In this document: in pieces, positions 36,635-45,995 of the stretch
Layout of the letters: each line of letters begins with the position of its first letter
Position numbering within the stretch: position 1 is the stretch's first letter
Assembly (NCBI RefSeq): GCF_007971525.1
Contig: NZ_CP042437.1
Coordinates: forward strand, 4,526,001 to 4,590,000
Origin: Mucilaginibacter ginsenosidivorax
GTDB taxonomy: Bacteria > Bacteroidota > Bacteroidia > Sphingobacteriales > Sphingobacteriaceae
Reading direction: 5' to 3'
Length of the DNA stretch: 64,000 nucleotides
Position numbers and translations under genes: made by a program
The notes under the pieces: model-generated
What the model was told of the DNA's origin: nothing
What the model saw: only the letters and a program-made list of their open reading frames with translations
The model's database searches: none

Positions 36635-37738
36635 ATGATTGAACTTTTACATTCGTCACACCTTATTTACGATGTTTTGATAGTTGTGTTTTCAGGATTG
36701 ATCACACTGTTATGTATCCCCTCAATTTTACATGTGGCGCGTTCAAGGCATTTGTATGATGATGTTGGCCATTTCAGGAAACAGCATGATCATGGTATTC
36801 CGCGTTTGGGTGGTGTGGCTATTTTTGTAAGTTTTACCATAACTACCTTGTTGTTTAGCATAATTGAAAAAGCGCTCCCTATCAGTTATCTGCTTATTTC
36901 ATGCATCATCCTTTTTGCGATGGGCCTGAAAGACGATCTTTCGGGTGTAAATTCAAGTACCAAGTTTTTGATTCAGTTTGTGGTTGCGTTTATATTGGTA
37001 GTGCTTGGCGATATTCGTATAACCAGTATGTATGGGGTGTTTGGCATTACCCAATTGCCATACATACCAAGCACTGCATTCTCCATATTGCTCATTATGC
37101 TCATCGTAAATTCTTTTAATTTAATTGATGGAATTGATGGTTTGGCTGCAACCACTGGTATTATAGTTAACAGCGCTTTTGCTTTTTTATTTATGTACAT
37201 CAGTCAATATGAGCTTGCGGCTGTTTCGCTGGCTATGGTAGGAGCTATTATTGGGTTTTTAAAATATAATATTACCCCTGCTAAAATATTTATGGGAGAT
37301 ACCGGAGCATTACTTATTGGCTTAATATCGGCGGTAATGGCTGTTAAATTTATTGAGGTTACAAAAATTGAGCGCATAAATGTACCCACAATAGCCTGTG
37401 CCCCGGCATTAACCATTGCCATATTAATAGGTCCTGTTTTTGATACTTTAAGAGTATTTACTTTGCGGATAGCAGGCGGCAAATCACCTTTTGAGGCCGA
37501 CAGAAACCATATTCATCACCGTATTTTAAGGTTGGGACTTAATCACCTGCAAGCAACGTTGTGTTTATCGGCACTAAATTTATTGTCAATAGCTATGGTA
37601 CTTATGTTTGGCTGGCTGAGTAATTCTTTGCTGATAGTGCTTATCCTGGCAATTTCAATAATTGCCAACTGGATTATAACATTTAGCCTGCGATCAAAAG
37701 AACGTGAGCATTTTGCTCTTCGTAACTTTTTTGCTTAA
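36635..37738 (+). CDS. WecA/MraY-like UDP-sugar:undecaprenyl-phosphate sugar-1-phosphotransferase
   Basis: A 367-residue membrane protein with about ten to eleven helices. The family motifs are all there: DVGHFRKQHDHGIPRLGGVA near residue 45, FAMGLKDDLSGV near residue 90 (Mg site), NSFNLIDGIDGLAATTG near residue 152, KIFMGDTGALLIG and HIHHRILRLGL. WecA-like enzymes put GlcNAc-1-P or a related sugar phosphate on undecaprenyl phosphate, starting surface glycans. The dcw MraY in this window is separate, so this one most likely primes the polysaccharide. Confidence 0.92.
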   Translation: MIELLHSSHLIYDVLIVVFSGLITLLCIPSILHVARSRHLYDDVGHFRKQHDHGIPRLGGVAIFVSFTITTLLFSIIEKALPISYLLISCIILFAMGLKDDLSGVNSSTKFLIQFVVAFILVVLGDIRITSMYGVFGITQLPYIPSTAFSILLIMLIVNSFNLIDGIDGLAATTGIIVNSAFAFLFMYISQYELAAVSLAMVGAIIGFLKYNITPAKIFMGDTGALLIGLISAVMAVKFIEVTKIERINVPTIACAPALTIAILIGPVFDTLRVFTLRIAGGKSPFEADRNHIHHRILRLGLNHLQATLCLSALNLLSIAMVLMFGWLSNSLLIVLILAISIIANWIITFSLRSKEREHFALRNFFA

Positions 37739-37820
37739 TAGCATCTCGCCCGGCAATCTGCTGTAAAGTAGTTTTAGCGTCACTAAATGAGGGGCGCTAT
37801 AAATAGCCATTCATCTTCAT

Positions 37821-37828
37821 TAACTTTG
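37821..37828 (+). promoter_or_regulatory. Candidate -7 box for gap
   Basis: TAACTTTG matches the Bacteroidota -7 consensus TAnnTTTG and lies 23 bases before the gap start codon. I do not see a clear TTG/TTTG at the expected -33 position, so this is a half-site prediction. Confidence 0.4.
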
Positions 37829-37851
37829 CGCCCTTTATAAAACACAAAGAG

Positions 37852-38853
37852 ATGAGGATTGCTATAAATGGTTTTGGCCGTATCGGGCGTATATTTTTAC
37901 GCAATATCATAAACCGGCCTGGTATAGAGGTTGTAGCTATTAATGACCTTACCGATACTGAAACCCTTGCCCACCTATTTAAATATGATTCGGTTCACCG
38001 CGGTTTTAAGGGCGAGGTTCATTTTGATAGCAGCAATTTGTATATTAATGGGAAAGCTATAAAAGTTTTGGCCGAAAGTGATCCTTTGGCATTACCATGG
38101 AAAGGCCTGCATATCGATCTGGTAATTGAATCGACGGGTAAATTTACCTCAAAAGAGGGCGCGCAAAAGCATTTAACCGCGGGCGCAAAGCAGGTAGTCA
38201 TATCGGCGCCGTCAACAGGTAAAAGTGTGCCAACAGTGGTATTGGCTGTTAATGATAGCGAGGTTGATTTATCGTCTCCTATATTATCAAATGCTTCATG
38301 CACCACCAACAATGTAGCAGCCATGGTAAAAATACTCGACGAAAACTGGGGCATCATTGATGGCTATATAACCACCGTGCACTCCATGACAGGCGACCAG
38401 AATTTACACGACGCACCACATAAAGACTTAAGGCGTGCCCGTGCGGCATCGGCCTCCATTATTCCAACTACTACAGGCGCAGCCAAAGCAATAACGGCTA
38501 TATTTCCGCACTTAGACGGTCATTTAGGAGGCGCCGGCATAAGGGTGCCGGTTCTTAACGGCTCGTTAACAGATTTTACCTGTAGCTTGAAAGGGCAGCC
38601 TACTGTGGAGGAAATTAACATTGCATTTAAAAATGCAGCCGATGGCCCGATGAAAAATGTATTGGAATACACCAACGATCCGATAGTATCAACAGATATA
38701 TTGGATAATACGCATAGCTGTATTTTTGATGCCCAGCTTACATCAATAGTAGGAGGGCTGGTAAAAGTTGTGGGTTGGTATGATAATGAAATGGGGTACA
38801 GCAGTCGCCTTGCCGATCTGGTAGAAAAAATTGCCCAATTCAAAAGTATTTAG
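37852..38853 (+). CDS. gap: Glyceraldehyde-3-phosphate dehydrogenase
   Basis: Catalyses oxidation and phosphorylation of glyceraldehyde-3-phosphate to 1,3-bisphosphoglycerate with NAD(P) in glycolysis. The 333-residue protein starts with MRIAINGFGRIGRIFLRN (nucleotide-binding fold), has the catalytic cysteine in LSNASCTTNNVAA near residue 150, HSMTGDQNLHDAPHKDLRR in the S-loop and VVGWYDNEMGYSSRL near the end. Length is standard. Its stop codon is directly followed by the stop of a convergent lipoprotein gene. Phosphoglycerate kinase lies about 1.3 kb downstream. Confidence 0.97.
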   Translation: MRIAINGFGRIGRIFLRNIINRPGIEVVAINDLTDTETLAHLFKYDSVHRGFKGEVHFDSSNLYINGKAIKVLAESDPLALPWKGLHIDLVIESTGKFTSKEGAQKHLTAGAKQVVISAPSTGKSVPTVVLAVNDSEVDLSSPILSNASCTTNNVAAMVKILDENWGIIDGYITTVHSMTGDQNLHDAPHKDLRRARAASASIIPTTTGAAKAITAIFPHLDGHLGGAGIRVPVLNGSLTDFTCSLKGQPTVEEINIAFKNAADGPMKNVLEYTNDPIVSTDILDNTHSCIFDAQLTSIVGGLVKVVGWYDNEMGYSSRLADLVEKIAQFKSI

Positions 38854-39450
38854 TTAATCGGCTTTTGAATAAGTTAAAATAGCATTTGTAGTTGCAAGGT
38901 CGCTGTTCTTTTTGTCATGGTAGTACCAGGTAGAAAAGCTGACCTGGTCTGTGCTTATTTTTAAAATATTGGTTTGTGCCTCGGTAGCTAATTGCTGTAG
39001 CTTATAAGCTTTGTAAAATATAAAATCGCGTTGCAATATTAGTTTGGTGTACTTAACACCAGATATTGTAACGGTAGATGCTGTTAAAAAAGGAACGTTG
39101 TTATTCAAGTTATCGTCAACAGAGTTATAACGATATAGGTGGTCTTCGTTAAGTATCTTATATTGATAACCGTTCAGGTTTGTTTTTGAAAAATCTTCTT
39201 TTACGTGAAATGCCGATGCATTTTTATAATCATCGGGGTTAAGCAAAAAAGTTAATTTTTCATGATAGGTTAAATAAAGCGAATCCTGTTTCACTACCGT
39301 TGATACGCTTTGTACAGCAATATCAAATTTAACAGCATACGAACCAGATGGGCTTGTAGCATCGGTTGATGGTGAAGGAGCATTGTCACTAATTTTGTGA
39401 CAACCTGATAAAATGGCAATTATAAATAGTGGCAAGATATATTTATGCAT
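38854..39450 (-). CDS. Hypothetical lipoprotein
   Basis: A 198-residue protein of unknown function. The N-terminus MHKYILPLFIIAILSGCHK is a lipoprotein signal with lipobox ILSGC (Cys17). The mature part is mostly beta-like with many Thr, Ser and Tyr, and has no motif I recognise. It probably sits in the outer membrane or periplasm. It is transcribed toward gap with no space between the stop codons. Confidence 0.75.
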   Translation of the reverse strand: MHKYILPLFIIAILSGCHKISDNAPSPSTDATSPSGSYAVKFDIAVQSVSTVVKQDSLYLTYHEKLTFLLNPDDYKNASAFHVKEDFSKTNLNGYQYKILNEDHLYRYNSVDDNLNNNVPFLTASTVTISGVKYTKLILQRDFIFYKAYKLQQLATEAQTNILKISTDQVSFSTWYYHDKKNSDLATTNAILTYSKAD

Positions 39451-39638
39451 AGTTAAAGGCTAATTATGTGTTGGTACTTGCAATTAGTATGCCTTGTTGG
39501 GGGGAATTGTATAAAAAAGATATTTTTTTTCAAATAATGACAACCATAGGAAAAAGAAATCGTAAAAAGCAGGTTTTAAACTTCGGCCTGGTTTTAAAAA
39601 CTTCACCTATAGGAAAATAATTACCCAAACTGTTGAAT

Positions 39639-40073
39639 ATGATAAAATTTATTGAGGTAGAAGCGCTGTTACCTATTCGGAATGAAATATTGCGCGAAGG
39701 GCGCCTTACACCAAATGAATGTCGGTTTCCTACCGATAAAATAGCAGGGGCTTTTCATTTGGGGTACTATAAAGGCGATGAATTGGCTTGCATCGTATCT
39801 TTCCACCCTCAAAATTATGGCGAATTTGCTGGAGTTGGCTACCAGTTAAGGGGAATGGCTACAATTGAAAAATACAGAGGGCAGGGGTTGGGAAACCAGT
39901 TAGTTAATTTTGCGCTTACTTATCTGCGCGGCCAAAAGGCAAATTATGTTTGGTGCAATGCCCGCAAAAAAGCTGTGCCATTTTACCACAATACTGGTTT
40001 CGAGATTGTTTCGGCCGAGTTTGAAGTGCCAGGAATAGGACCGCATTTTGTGATGTACGTTAAGTTAATGTGA
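39639..40073 (+). CDS. GNAT family N-acetyltransferase
   Basis: A 144-residue GNAT protein. The acetyl-CoA-binding motif A is LRGMATIEKYRGQGLGNQLV, with the R-G-Q-G-L-G pyrophosphate loop near residue 85. NARKKAVPFYHNTGF near residue 110 is motif B. I prefer ATG 39639 over the TTG two codons earlier. The substrate cannot be told; it lies alone between a lipoprotein gene and pgk. Confidence 0.88.
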   Translation: MIKFIEVEALLPIRNEILREGRLTPNECRFPTDKIAGAFHLGYYKGDELACIVSFHPQNYGEFAGVGYQLRGMATIEKYRGQGLGNQLVNFALTYLRGQKANYVWCNARKKAVPFYHNTGFEIVSAEFEVPGIGPHFVMYVKLM

Positions 40074-40174
40074 AATATTGGGTAAAATTGAACAGCTTTT
40101 TACTTTTTTAGTTAAGAATTTAGAATAAAATGCTGAATTTGCGCGCCTTACCATTAAACGACCCATATAATTAT

Positions 40175-41365
40175 ATGAAAACCGTAGATCAAATTAGTTT
40201 TGCAGGCAAAAAAGCCCTTATCAGGGTTGATTTTAACGTGCCTTTGGATAAAGATTTCAATATTACCGACGATAACCGGATGACGGCAGCATTGCCAACT
40301 ATAAAAAAGATTTTGAAAGATGGCGGCAGGGTTATCCTCATGTCGCACCTGGGCAGGCCTAAAGATGGTCCGAACGAAAAAGACTCTTTAGTGCACGTAG
40401 TGCCCCATCTTTCTGACCTGTTGGGTCAGCAGGTGCAGTTTGCTAATGATTGCATTGGTGAAGAAGCTGTTGAAAAATCAAAAAACCTGGGCAATGGCGA
40501 AGTGTTGCTGTTAGAAAATCTTCGTTTTTATAAAGAAGAAGAAAAAGGCGATGTTGCCTTTGCCGAAAAGCTTTCAAAATTAGGCGATATATATGTAAAT
40601 GACGCTTTTGGTACAGCTCACCGTGCACATGCTTCAACATCAATCATCGCTCAGTTTTTTCCGGATGCCAAATATTTTGGTTACCTGATGGCAGGCGAAT
40701 TGGCTAACGCCGAAAAAATCCTGAATGGCGCCACGAAACCTTTTACGGCTATCATGGGTGGATCTAAGGTATCTGACAAGATTCAGTTAATTGAAAAACT
40801 ATTGGATAAAGTAGATAATCTAATTATTGGTGGCGGTATGGCTTATACCTTTGCCAAGGCAGATGGCGGTAATATCGGTACCTCGTTGGTAGAGGCTGAT
40901 AAACTTGATCTTGCTATCAGCCTACGACAAAAAGCTAAAGATAAAGGAGTAAATCTTTACCTGCCGGTAGATAACGTTATTGCCGACGCTTTCTCAAACG
41001 ACGCTAAAACTGGTGTTGCCAAAACCGGCGAAATTCCGGATAACTGGATGGGATTGGATATTGGCCCCGAAACGGTAAAATTATTCAGCAAGGTGGTTGA
41101 AGAATCAAAAACCATTTTATGGAATGGCCCGATGGGGGTATTTGAAATGGAAACATTTTTGGTGGGTACCAAAGCTATTGCCGAGGCAGTGGTTAAAGCA
41201 ACCGAAAACGGCGCATTTTCACTGATTGGCGGTGGCGATTCGGCAGCTGCGGTTGCTAAGTTTAACCTGACTGATGAAGTTAGCTATGTATCAACCGGCG
41301 GTGGCGCATTGCTGGAATATATGGAAGGTAAAGAGTTGCCGGGCGTAAAAGCTATCAACGAATAA
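40175..41365 (+). CDS. pgk: Phosphoglycerate kinase
   Basis: Transfers phosphate from 1,3-bisphosphoglycerate to ADP, the first ATP-yielding step of glycolysis. With the start at ATG 40175 (MKTVDQISFAGKKALIRVDF) the protein is 396 residues, the usual size; an upstream in-frame ATG adds 15 residues unlike the family. RVDFNVPLD, HLGRPKDG, ENLRFYKEEEKGD, IMGGSKVSDKI and the nucleotide-binding IGGGDSAAAVAKF are present in order. A terminator-like hairpin follows. Confidence 0.97.
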   Translation: MKTVDQISFAGKKALIRVDFNVPLDKDFNITDDNRMTAALPTIKKILKDGGRVILMSHLGRPKDGPNEKDSLVHVVPHLSDLLGQQVQFANDCIGEEAVEKSKNLGNGEVLLLENLRFYKEEEKGDVAFAEKLSKLGDIYVNDAFGTAHRAHASTSIIAQFFPDAKYFGYLMAGELANAEKILNGATKPFTAIMGGSKVSDKIQLIEKLLDKVDNLIIGGGMAYTFAKADGGNIGTSLVEADKLDLAISLRQKAKDKGVNLYLPVDNVIADAFSNDAKTGVAKTGEIPDNWMGLDIGPETVKLFSKVVEESKTILWNGPMGVFEMETFLVGTKAIAEAVVKATENGAFSLIGGGDSAAAVAKFNLTDEVSYVSTGGGALLEYMEGKELPGVKAINE

Positions 41366-41385
41366 TAACTAAAAAGTATAAAATG

Positions 41386-41418
41386 AAAAGTTCGATCTGT
41401 AAAAAGACCGGACTTTTT
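41386..41418 (+). terminator. Probable intrinsic terminator after pgk
   Basis: A 12-bp stem with two non-Watson-Crick positions (aaaagttcgatc, 8-base loop, gaccggactttt) is followed by a short T run. It begins 20 bases after the pgk stop codon. Confidence 0.65.
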
Positions 41419-41433
41419 GTATTTTAAAAAGAG

Positions 41434-41862
41434 ATGCCTGGCATGCATGTCCGATATTTTAAAGAAGAAGATTGTCATTCCCTGCGGGATATTTATCTCG
41501 TAAGCCGTAAGCAAACATTCAATTGGTTTGATACATCTGGATATAGCCTGGATGATTTTGACAGGGATACCGAAGGAGAAAAAATCTTGGTTGCCGATTA
41601 TGAAGGCGCGGTAATTGGTTTTATATCACTATGGTTGCCCGATAATTTCATACACCACCTGTTTGTTCATCCTGCTTATAGCAAAAAAGGTGTTGGGAAA
41701 ATGTTGCTGAATGCTGCGGTTACAATGCTTCACAAACCTGTTACGCTGAAGTGTTTAACCCGTAACGAAAATGCTTTGGCATTTTACAGGTCGCAGGGCT
41801 GGCAAATTCAGGAACGTGGCGAAGGTAAACCGGGAGATTACTTTTTGATGAGCTATATTTAG
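41434..41862 (+). CDS. GNAT family N-acetyltransferase
   Basis: A 142-residue GNAT protein. Motif A is FVHPAYSKKGVGKMLLNAA, with the K-K-G-V-G-K loop near residue 90, and LTRNENALAFYRSQGWQI near residue 112 is motif B. An internal ATG at 41443 (MHVRYFKEED) is an equally good start and would remove three residues. The substrate is unknown. It ends at a perfect bidirectional terminator shared with the convergent GH18 gene. Confidence 0.88.
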   Translation: MPGMHVRYFKEEDCHSLRDIYLVSRKQTFNWFDTSGYSLDDFDRDTEGEKILVADYEGAVIGFISLWLPDNFIHHLFVHPAYSKKGVGKMLLNAAVTMLHKPVTLKCLTRNENALAFYRSQGWQIQERGEGKPGDYFLMSYI

Positions 41863-41870
41863 GTAGCTGA

Positions 41871-41914
41871 AAACAAACCGGGGCTTTTCTGTAAGGAAAA
41901 GCCCCGGTTTGTTT
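41871..41914. terminator. Bidirectional intrinsic terminator with perfect 19-bp stem
   Basis: Arms 41871-41889 and 41896-41914 are exact complements around a 6-base loop, with the GC core ccggggc flanked by A-rich and T-rich ends. It therefore gives a hairpin plus T run on both strands. It separates the GNAT gene from the convergent GH18 gene, whose stop codon begins at the next base. Confidence 0.92.
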
Positions 41915-43153
41915 TTAGTTTATCTTAACCGATGATACTACATCATTGGCATTTGGCGATAAGGTTGTAAAGTTGGTGGTATTGGCAGTAATTGTCCATG
42001 ATGTACCGGCAAAATTATCATTGCTATACATCGTAACCGTCCATCCCGATGGTACTTTTATAGACGATGCCCAATCGTTTACAAAGCCGTAAGCCTGTAA
42101 TTGAGCTAAAGTATAATTGCCTTTAGGGATGGCGCCTGTTGCTGTACCGGCGTAATTAATATCCTGGTAAAAATTAACGCCAGCGGCAGGAGTTCCGGTA
42201 TTAAAGGTGGTAGCCTTGCCATAAAGCGCGTTAGATACGCTGGTTAAATAAGTATGCGTATCGGCGTTTGGCAGGTTGTAATACAAGTAAATACCATAAT
42301 TATTATTTACAGTTTGAGTAGCCAATGATGCCGCCGTTGATGCGCTGGTGCTTTGAATGTCAATGGCCGCGGGCCCAAGGTTAGCAGCAGCAAGGCCGGG
42401 CACGTTGGGTACCGAGTAGGTGCCATAAATGGCATTCCAGCTATAGTCAACTTTCGACCCGACGGTTACGCCATTGAAGCTTAGACGAGATGCTGCCGGG
42501 CCGTAATCGTAAAACGAAATGATTTTATTAGGCATTAGCTGGCGTAAGGCAGTTACCAGGTAAACAAACGAACTTGAATTTGGCTGCCCGGTGTTGTTGG
42601 TGCCATAATCGGCATATTCGTCATCAAAGTCAATTCCATCCAGGCCATAGGTTGTTACGGCATTGCTTAATAATTGGGCATATGCCTGTGCCGAAGCCTG
42701 GTCTGGAAAGTTGCAGATGCCCGCTCCCTGGTGATTGCCTAAAATGGATAGTAAAACTTTAATGCCCTTGGTCTGCAACGGTTGTATATAAGCTGCTTTG
42801 TTACTGAGTACATTGGTTACCTGGGTATTAAAAAACAGCTCGGCTTTTTGAGTAGTGGTGTCGTAGTTGATATTGGCCGCAAAAATGATGGCGATATCAA
42901 ACAACTGCTGCCCGGTTGACAGGTAATAGTTGCCCACGTTACGAATATCATTATTATTTACCTCTACATAACAAACACCCTTTGGCCCGGTTACACCGAT
43001 GGCATTGGTACCAAGTTTTGAAGTGCCATTTGAATTCGGCGATCCCGCTGGCGTGGGTGCCTGGTCTTTTTTACAGGCGGCTGTCATCAGCATAAGCGAA
43101 CCAAATAAAACTGATAGGTTTTTGGTTAAGGATACATTAAAAGTTGTTCTCAT
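41915..43153 (-). CDS. GH18 lipoprotein with C-terminal beta/gamma-crystallin-like domain
   Basis: A 412-residue exported lipoprotein (lipobox LMTAAC, Cys27). The GH18 domain runs from about residue 58 to 310 and contains the full catalytic motif DGIDFDDE (residues 172-179, Glu179 as acid). Its form resembles endo-beta-N-acetylglucosaminidases that cut the chitobiose core of N-glycans more than true chitinases. The last 85 residues (VNFYQDINYAGTATGAI onward, second copy TVTMYSNDNFAGTSWTI) look like two Greek-key motifs of a beta/gamma-crystallin domain, often calcium- or glycan-related. Substrate preference is inference. Confidence 0.88.
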   Translation of the reverse strand: MRTTFNVSLTKNLSVLFGSLMLMTAACKKDQAPTPAGSPNSNGTSKLGTNAIGVTGPKGVCYVEVNNNDIRNVGNYYLSTGQQLFDIAIIFAANINYDTTTQKAELFFNTQVTNVLSNKAAYIQPLQTKGIKVLLSILGNHQGAGICNFPDQASAQAYAQLLSNAVTTYGLDGIDFDDEYADYGTNNTGQPNSSSFVYLVTALRQLMPNKIISFYDYGPAASRLSFNGVTVGSKVDYSWNAIYGTYSVPNVPGLAAANLGPAAIDIQSTSASTAASLATQTVNNNYGIYLYYNLPNADTHTYLTSVSNALYGKATTFNTGTPAAGVNFYQDINYAGTATGAIPKGNYTLAQLQAYGFVNDWASSIKVPSGWTVTMYSNDNFAGTSWTITANTTNFTTLSPNANDVVSSVKIN

Positions 43154-43514
43154 AGTGTTGTTTTAAATGATGAATAAATAGGTATATAAAGGTCTTGTTC
43201 CCCACTTTGTACTGCCGGGAATTGGTGAAACATCAATTTAATTTATCTTATTAGGTCGCCTGTGTATAACCGGGGAATTTATACTTCAGGTTATTGGTTT
43301 ATAACAAAGGGACAATTTGCCAGACAAAATTGCCTACAGGTATTGCTTATTGTTTATAAAAATATATATTTTAATTAATATATATTATCTCGGTGGTTTA
43401 ATTTGAAAAAAATGCACGATCTTTTGTAACAAAGACACGCATTTTATAAAATGCCGGACTGCCGGTTTGCCCAATTTATTTTATTCGACTATTTTAGGGA
43501 ATTACTAACATCAT
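43154..43514. promoter_or_regulatory. 361-bp divergent intergenic region
   Basis: This region separates two divergent secreted-protein genes and should hold both promoters. It is A/T-rich. The one clear structure is a dyad at 43371-43396 (arms aatatata and tatatatt, 10-base spacer). I could not find a convincing TTG-N19-TAnnTTTG promoter on either strand and see no small gene. Confidence 0.4.
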
Positions 43515-45380
43515 ATGAAAAAAACGCTCCTCATCGCTTTATGCTTTGTTTTTTCGACCATTTGGTTGCAGGCCCAGCCAAAAGGCCTCGATGCAGATTA
43601 TATAAAAGCCAATTACACTAAGTACGAGTATAATGTGCCCATGCGCGATGGTAAAAAGCTGTTTACATCGGTATATGTACCAAAAGATCAAACCAAAAAA
43701 TACCCCATCATGATGGATAGAACACCCTACAGCGTAGCGCCTTATGGTGTTGATGCCTACAAGGGCGCCCTTGGTCCGTCGTCGTTATTTGTGCACGACG
43801 GGTATATTTTTGTTTACCAGGACGCTCGCGGCCGATGGATGAGTGAGGGCATTTTTGAAGAGATGACTCCCGAAAAGGAAGTGCACAAAACAAAAAACGA
43901 TGTAGACGAAGGCACTGACACCTATGATACTATTGACTGGTTGCTGAAAAACATTAAAAACAACAACGGGAAAGTAGGCGTCTGGGGTATTTCTTACCCC
44001 GGGTTTTATACAACGGCTGCATTGTTAAGCCGTCACCCGGCATTGGTAGCAGCATCGCCGCAGGCGCCAATGGCCGATTTGTACCGCGATGATGCTTTTC
44101 ATAACGGCGCTTTTATGCTTACCGCCAACTTTGGCTTTTACCCGTTTTTTACTAACCGCCAGGATGATAAGCCCACACAACGCCGCGGCAACGGCTTTAA
44201 TGCCGGCACAAATGATGGTTATGCCTTTTTTATGAGGATGGGATCGGTAAAAAACTCCAACGATAAATACTATAAAGACACTATCCGTTTATGGAATGAA
44301 ATGCTTGATCATCCCAACTATGATCAGCATTGGAAGGATCGGAATGTACTTTACCACCTGCACGATATAAAAACCGCGGTACTGGTTACCGGCGGCTGGT
44401 ATGATGCCGAAGATTTGTACGGTGCTATCAACACATACAAAACACTGGTTAAGGAAAATCCTAAAACCCAGGTTTACTTTACCATGGGCCCCTGGGTGCA
44501 TGGCGGCTGGGCCCGTGGCGACGGCGATCATTTAGGCGACATAGGTTTTGGAGGCCCTACAGGCCCGTTTTACCGCGAAAAAATTGAATTCGCTTTTTTT
44601 AGCCATTACTTAAAAGGTACCGACCTTAACCTGGAACCGGTTTCGACTTTTGAAACGGGCGTAAACCAATGGAAAACTTATAAAACCTGGCCGCCAACGG
44701 AAGCCGTTGATAAAAGCCTATACCTGCTGCCCGGCGGTAGACTTTCATTTGATGCACCCGCGGCAGGCGATAGCTATGACGAGTTTGTATCAGATCCCAA
44801 CAAACCGGTACCATTTATCAGTACGATTGAGAACGACATGAAACGCGAGTACATGACCGCCGACCAGCGTTTTGCATCGCAACGCCCGGATGTGCTGACT
44901 TATGAAACCGATGTGCTTGACAAAGATGTAACCCTTGCAGGCAACATTTGGGCCAACCTTAAGGTATCAACTACCGGTACAGATGCCGATTGGATAGTTA
45001 AAGTTATTGACGTATATCCCGATTCGACCAAAAACGACAAGTTTACCGGCAAGGACGTATACCTGGGCGGTTACCAGCAAATGGTACGCAGCGAGGCCAT
45101 GCGTGGCAAATTCCGCAATGGCTTTGATAAGCCTGAGCCTTTTGTACCAGGCAAAGTAACCCCTGTTAATTTCGAATTACAGGATGTGCTGCACACCTTT
45201 AAAAAAGGCCACCGCCTGATGGTGCAGGTACAAAGCAGCTGGTTCCCGCTTATTGACCGTAATACCCAGCAATTCCAGGATATTATGAAAGCTAAGGATA
45301 CCGACTTTAAAAAGGCAACCCACAAAGTTTATACATCTAAAGATGAGCCGAGCTTTTTGAAGGTTAGGGTGATAGAATAA
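43515..45380 (+). CDS. CocE/NonD-family hydrolase (X-Pro dipeptidyl-peptidase / alpha-amino acid ester hydrolase type)
   Basis: A 621-residue exported serine hydrolase. A signal peptide (MKKTLLIALCFVFSTIWLQA) is cleaved after AQA-like LQAQ. The alpha/beta-hydrolase domain has the nucleophile elbow GVWGISYPGFY near residue 160, an oxyanion-side Tyr in DRTPYSV, GGWYDAEDLYG with the likely catalytic Asp near 298 and GPWVHGGWARGD with the His near 335. The C-terminal 200 residues form the jelly-roll domain of the family. The pattern is closest to alpha-amino acid ester hydrolases; peptidase activity is equally possible. Confidence 0.9.
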   Translation: MKKTLLIALCFVFSTIWLQAQPKGLDADYIKANYTKYEYNVPMRDGKKLFTSVYVPKDQTKKYPIMMDRTPYSVAPYGVDAYKGALGPSSLFVHDGYIFVYQDARGRWMSEGIFEEMTPEKEVHKTKNDVDEGTDTYDTIDWLLKNIKNNNGKVGVWGISYPGFYTTAALLSRHPALVAASPQAPMADLYRDDAFHNGAFMLTANFGFYPFFTNRQDDKPTQRRGNGFNAGTNDGYAFFMRMGSVKNSNDKYYKDTIRLWNEMLDHPNYDQHWKDRNVLYHLHDIKTAVLVTGGWYDAEDLYGAINTYKTLVKENPKTQVYFTMGPWVHGGWARGDGDHLGDIGFGGPTGPFYREKIEFAFFSHYLKGTDLNLEPVSTFETGVNQWKTYKTWPPTEAVDKSLYLLPGGRLSFDAPAAGDSYDEFVSDPNKPVPFISTIENDMKREYMTADQRFASQRPDVLTYETDVLDKDVTLAGNIWANLKVSTTGTDADWIVKVIDVYPDSTKNDKFTGKDVYLGGYQQMVRSEAMRGKFRNGFDKPEPFVPGKVTPVNFELQDVLHTFKKGHRLMVQVQSSWFPLIDRNTQQFQDIMKAKDTDFKKATHKVYTSKDEPSFLKVRVIE

Positions 45381-45530
45381 ATTATACCCTGCATTTAGCT
45401 TTAGCTAAACAAATTAAGGCATAGGTAAATAGCGTTGGGCGAAAAGGATGTTCTGCAATTAGTTTCCGGCGAGTTGCAAAACTTGTAGCGCTTTGGTTCC
45501 GCAGATCGTAATGGTATAAAAACTAATATC

Positions 45531-45953
45531 ATGATCAGGAGAATATTATTACTGCTACTTATTGCCTCTTTTACTTTTACAGCCTGTAACAAGAAACATC
45601 AGCAGCCTGCCTGCACTATTGGTGTTTGTACGCAGCAGTTTGTAAGTGTTGGGGTACACTTTGCCAATAAAAATGGAGACGGGGTAAATGTTGAAAATTT
45701 CGTGGCTAAAAATTTGCGTTCCGACTCTGTGATAGTGGCTCCAGGTGTTATTGATCCGGGGTTCTCGCCGGCATATAAAACCATTGCCAATGATAATATT
45801 ATCAATAAGTTTTCTACCGGTGGCGATAATGTACAAATTACTGCAACAAATCCGTCAACCCATCAAACTAAAACAGCCATCGTAAAAATTGCCGGCGGAT
45901 GTGCATGTCACGTCAGCAGAGTTTCGGGGCCTGATACAATAGTTTTCGATTAA
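45531..45953 (+). CDS. Small hypothetical lipoprotein
   Basis: A 140-residue protein with a lipoprotein signal (LLLLIASFTFTAC, Cys19) and a short mature part of about 120 residues. The mature protein contains CTIGVCTQQFVSVGVHFANK and a C-terminal CACHVSRVSGPD, so four cysteines may form disulfides. It looks like a compact beta-sandwich but matches no family I can name. It is 150 bp downstream of the hydrolase and convergent with the deacetylase gene. Confidence 0.75.
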   Translation: MIRRILLLLLIASFTFTACNKKHQQPACTIGVCTQQFVSVGVHFANKNGDGVNVENFVAKNLRSDSVIVAPGVIDPGFSPAYKTIANDNIINKFSTGGDNVQITATNPSTHQTKTAIVKIAGGCACHVSRVSGPDTIVFD

Positions 45954-45995
45954 GAGCATTGGATAACGGATAATTCTCGATTGCTTTTACCTGGT

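Noticed and set aside
40130..40174. Longer pgk start
   Set aside because: The 15 added residues do not match the family; ATG 40175 gives the usual 396 residues.
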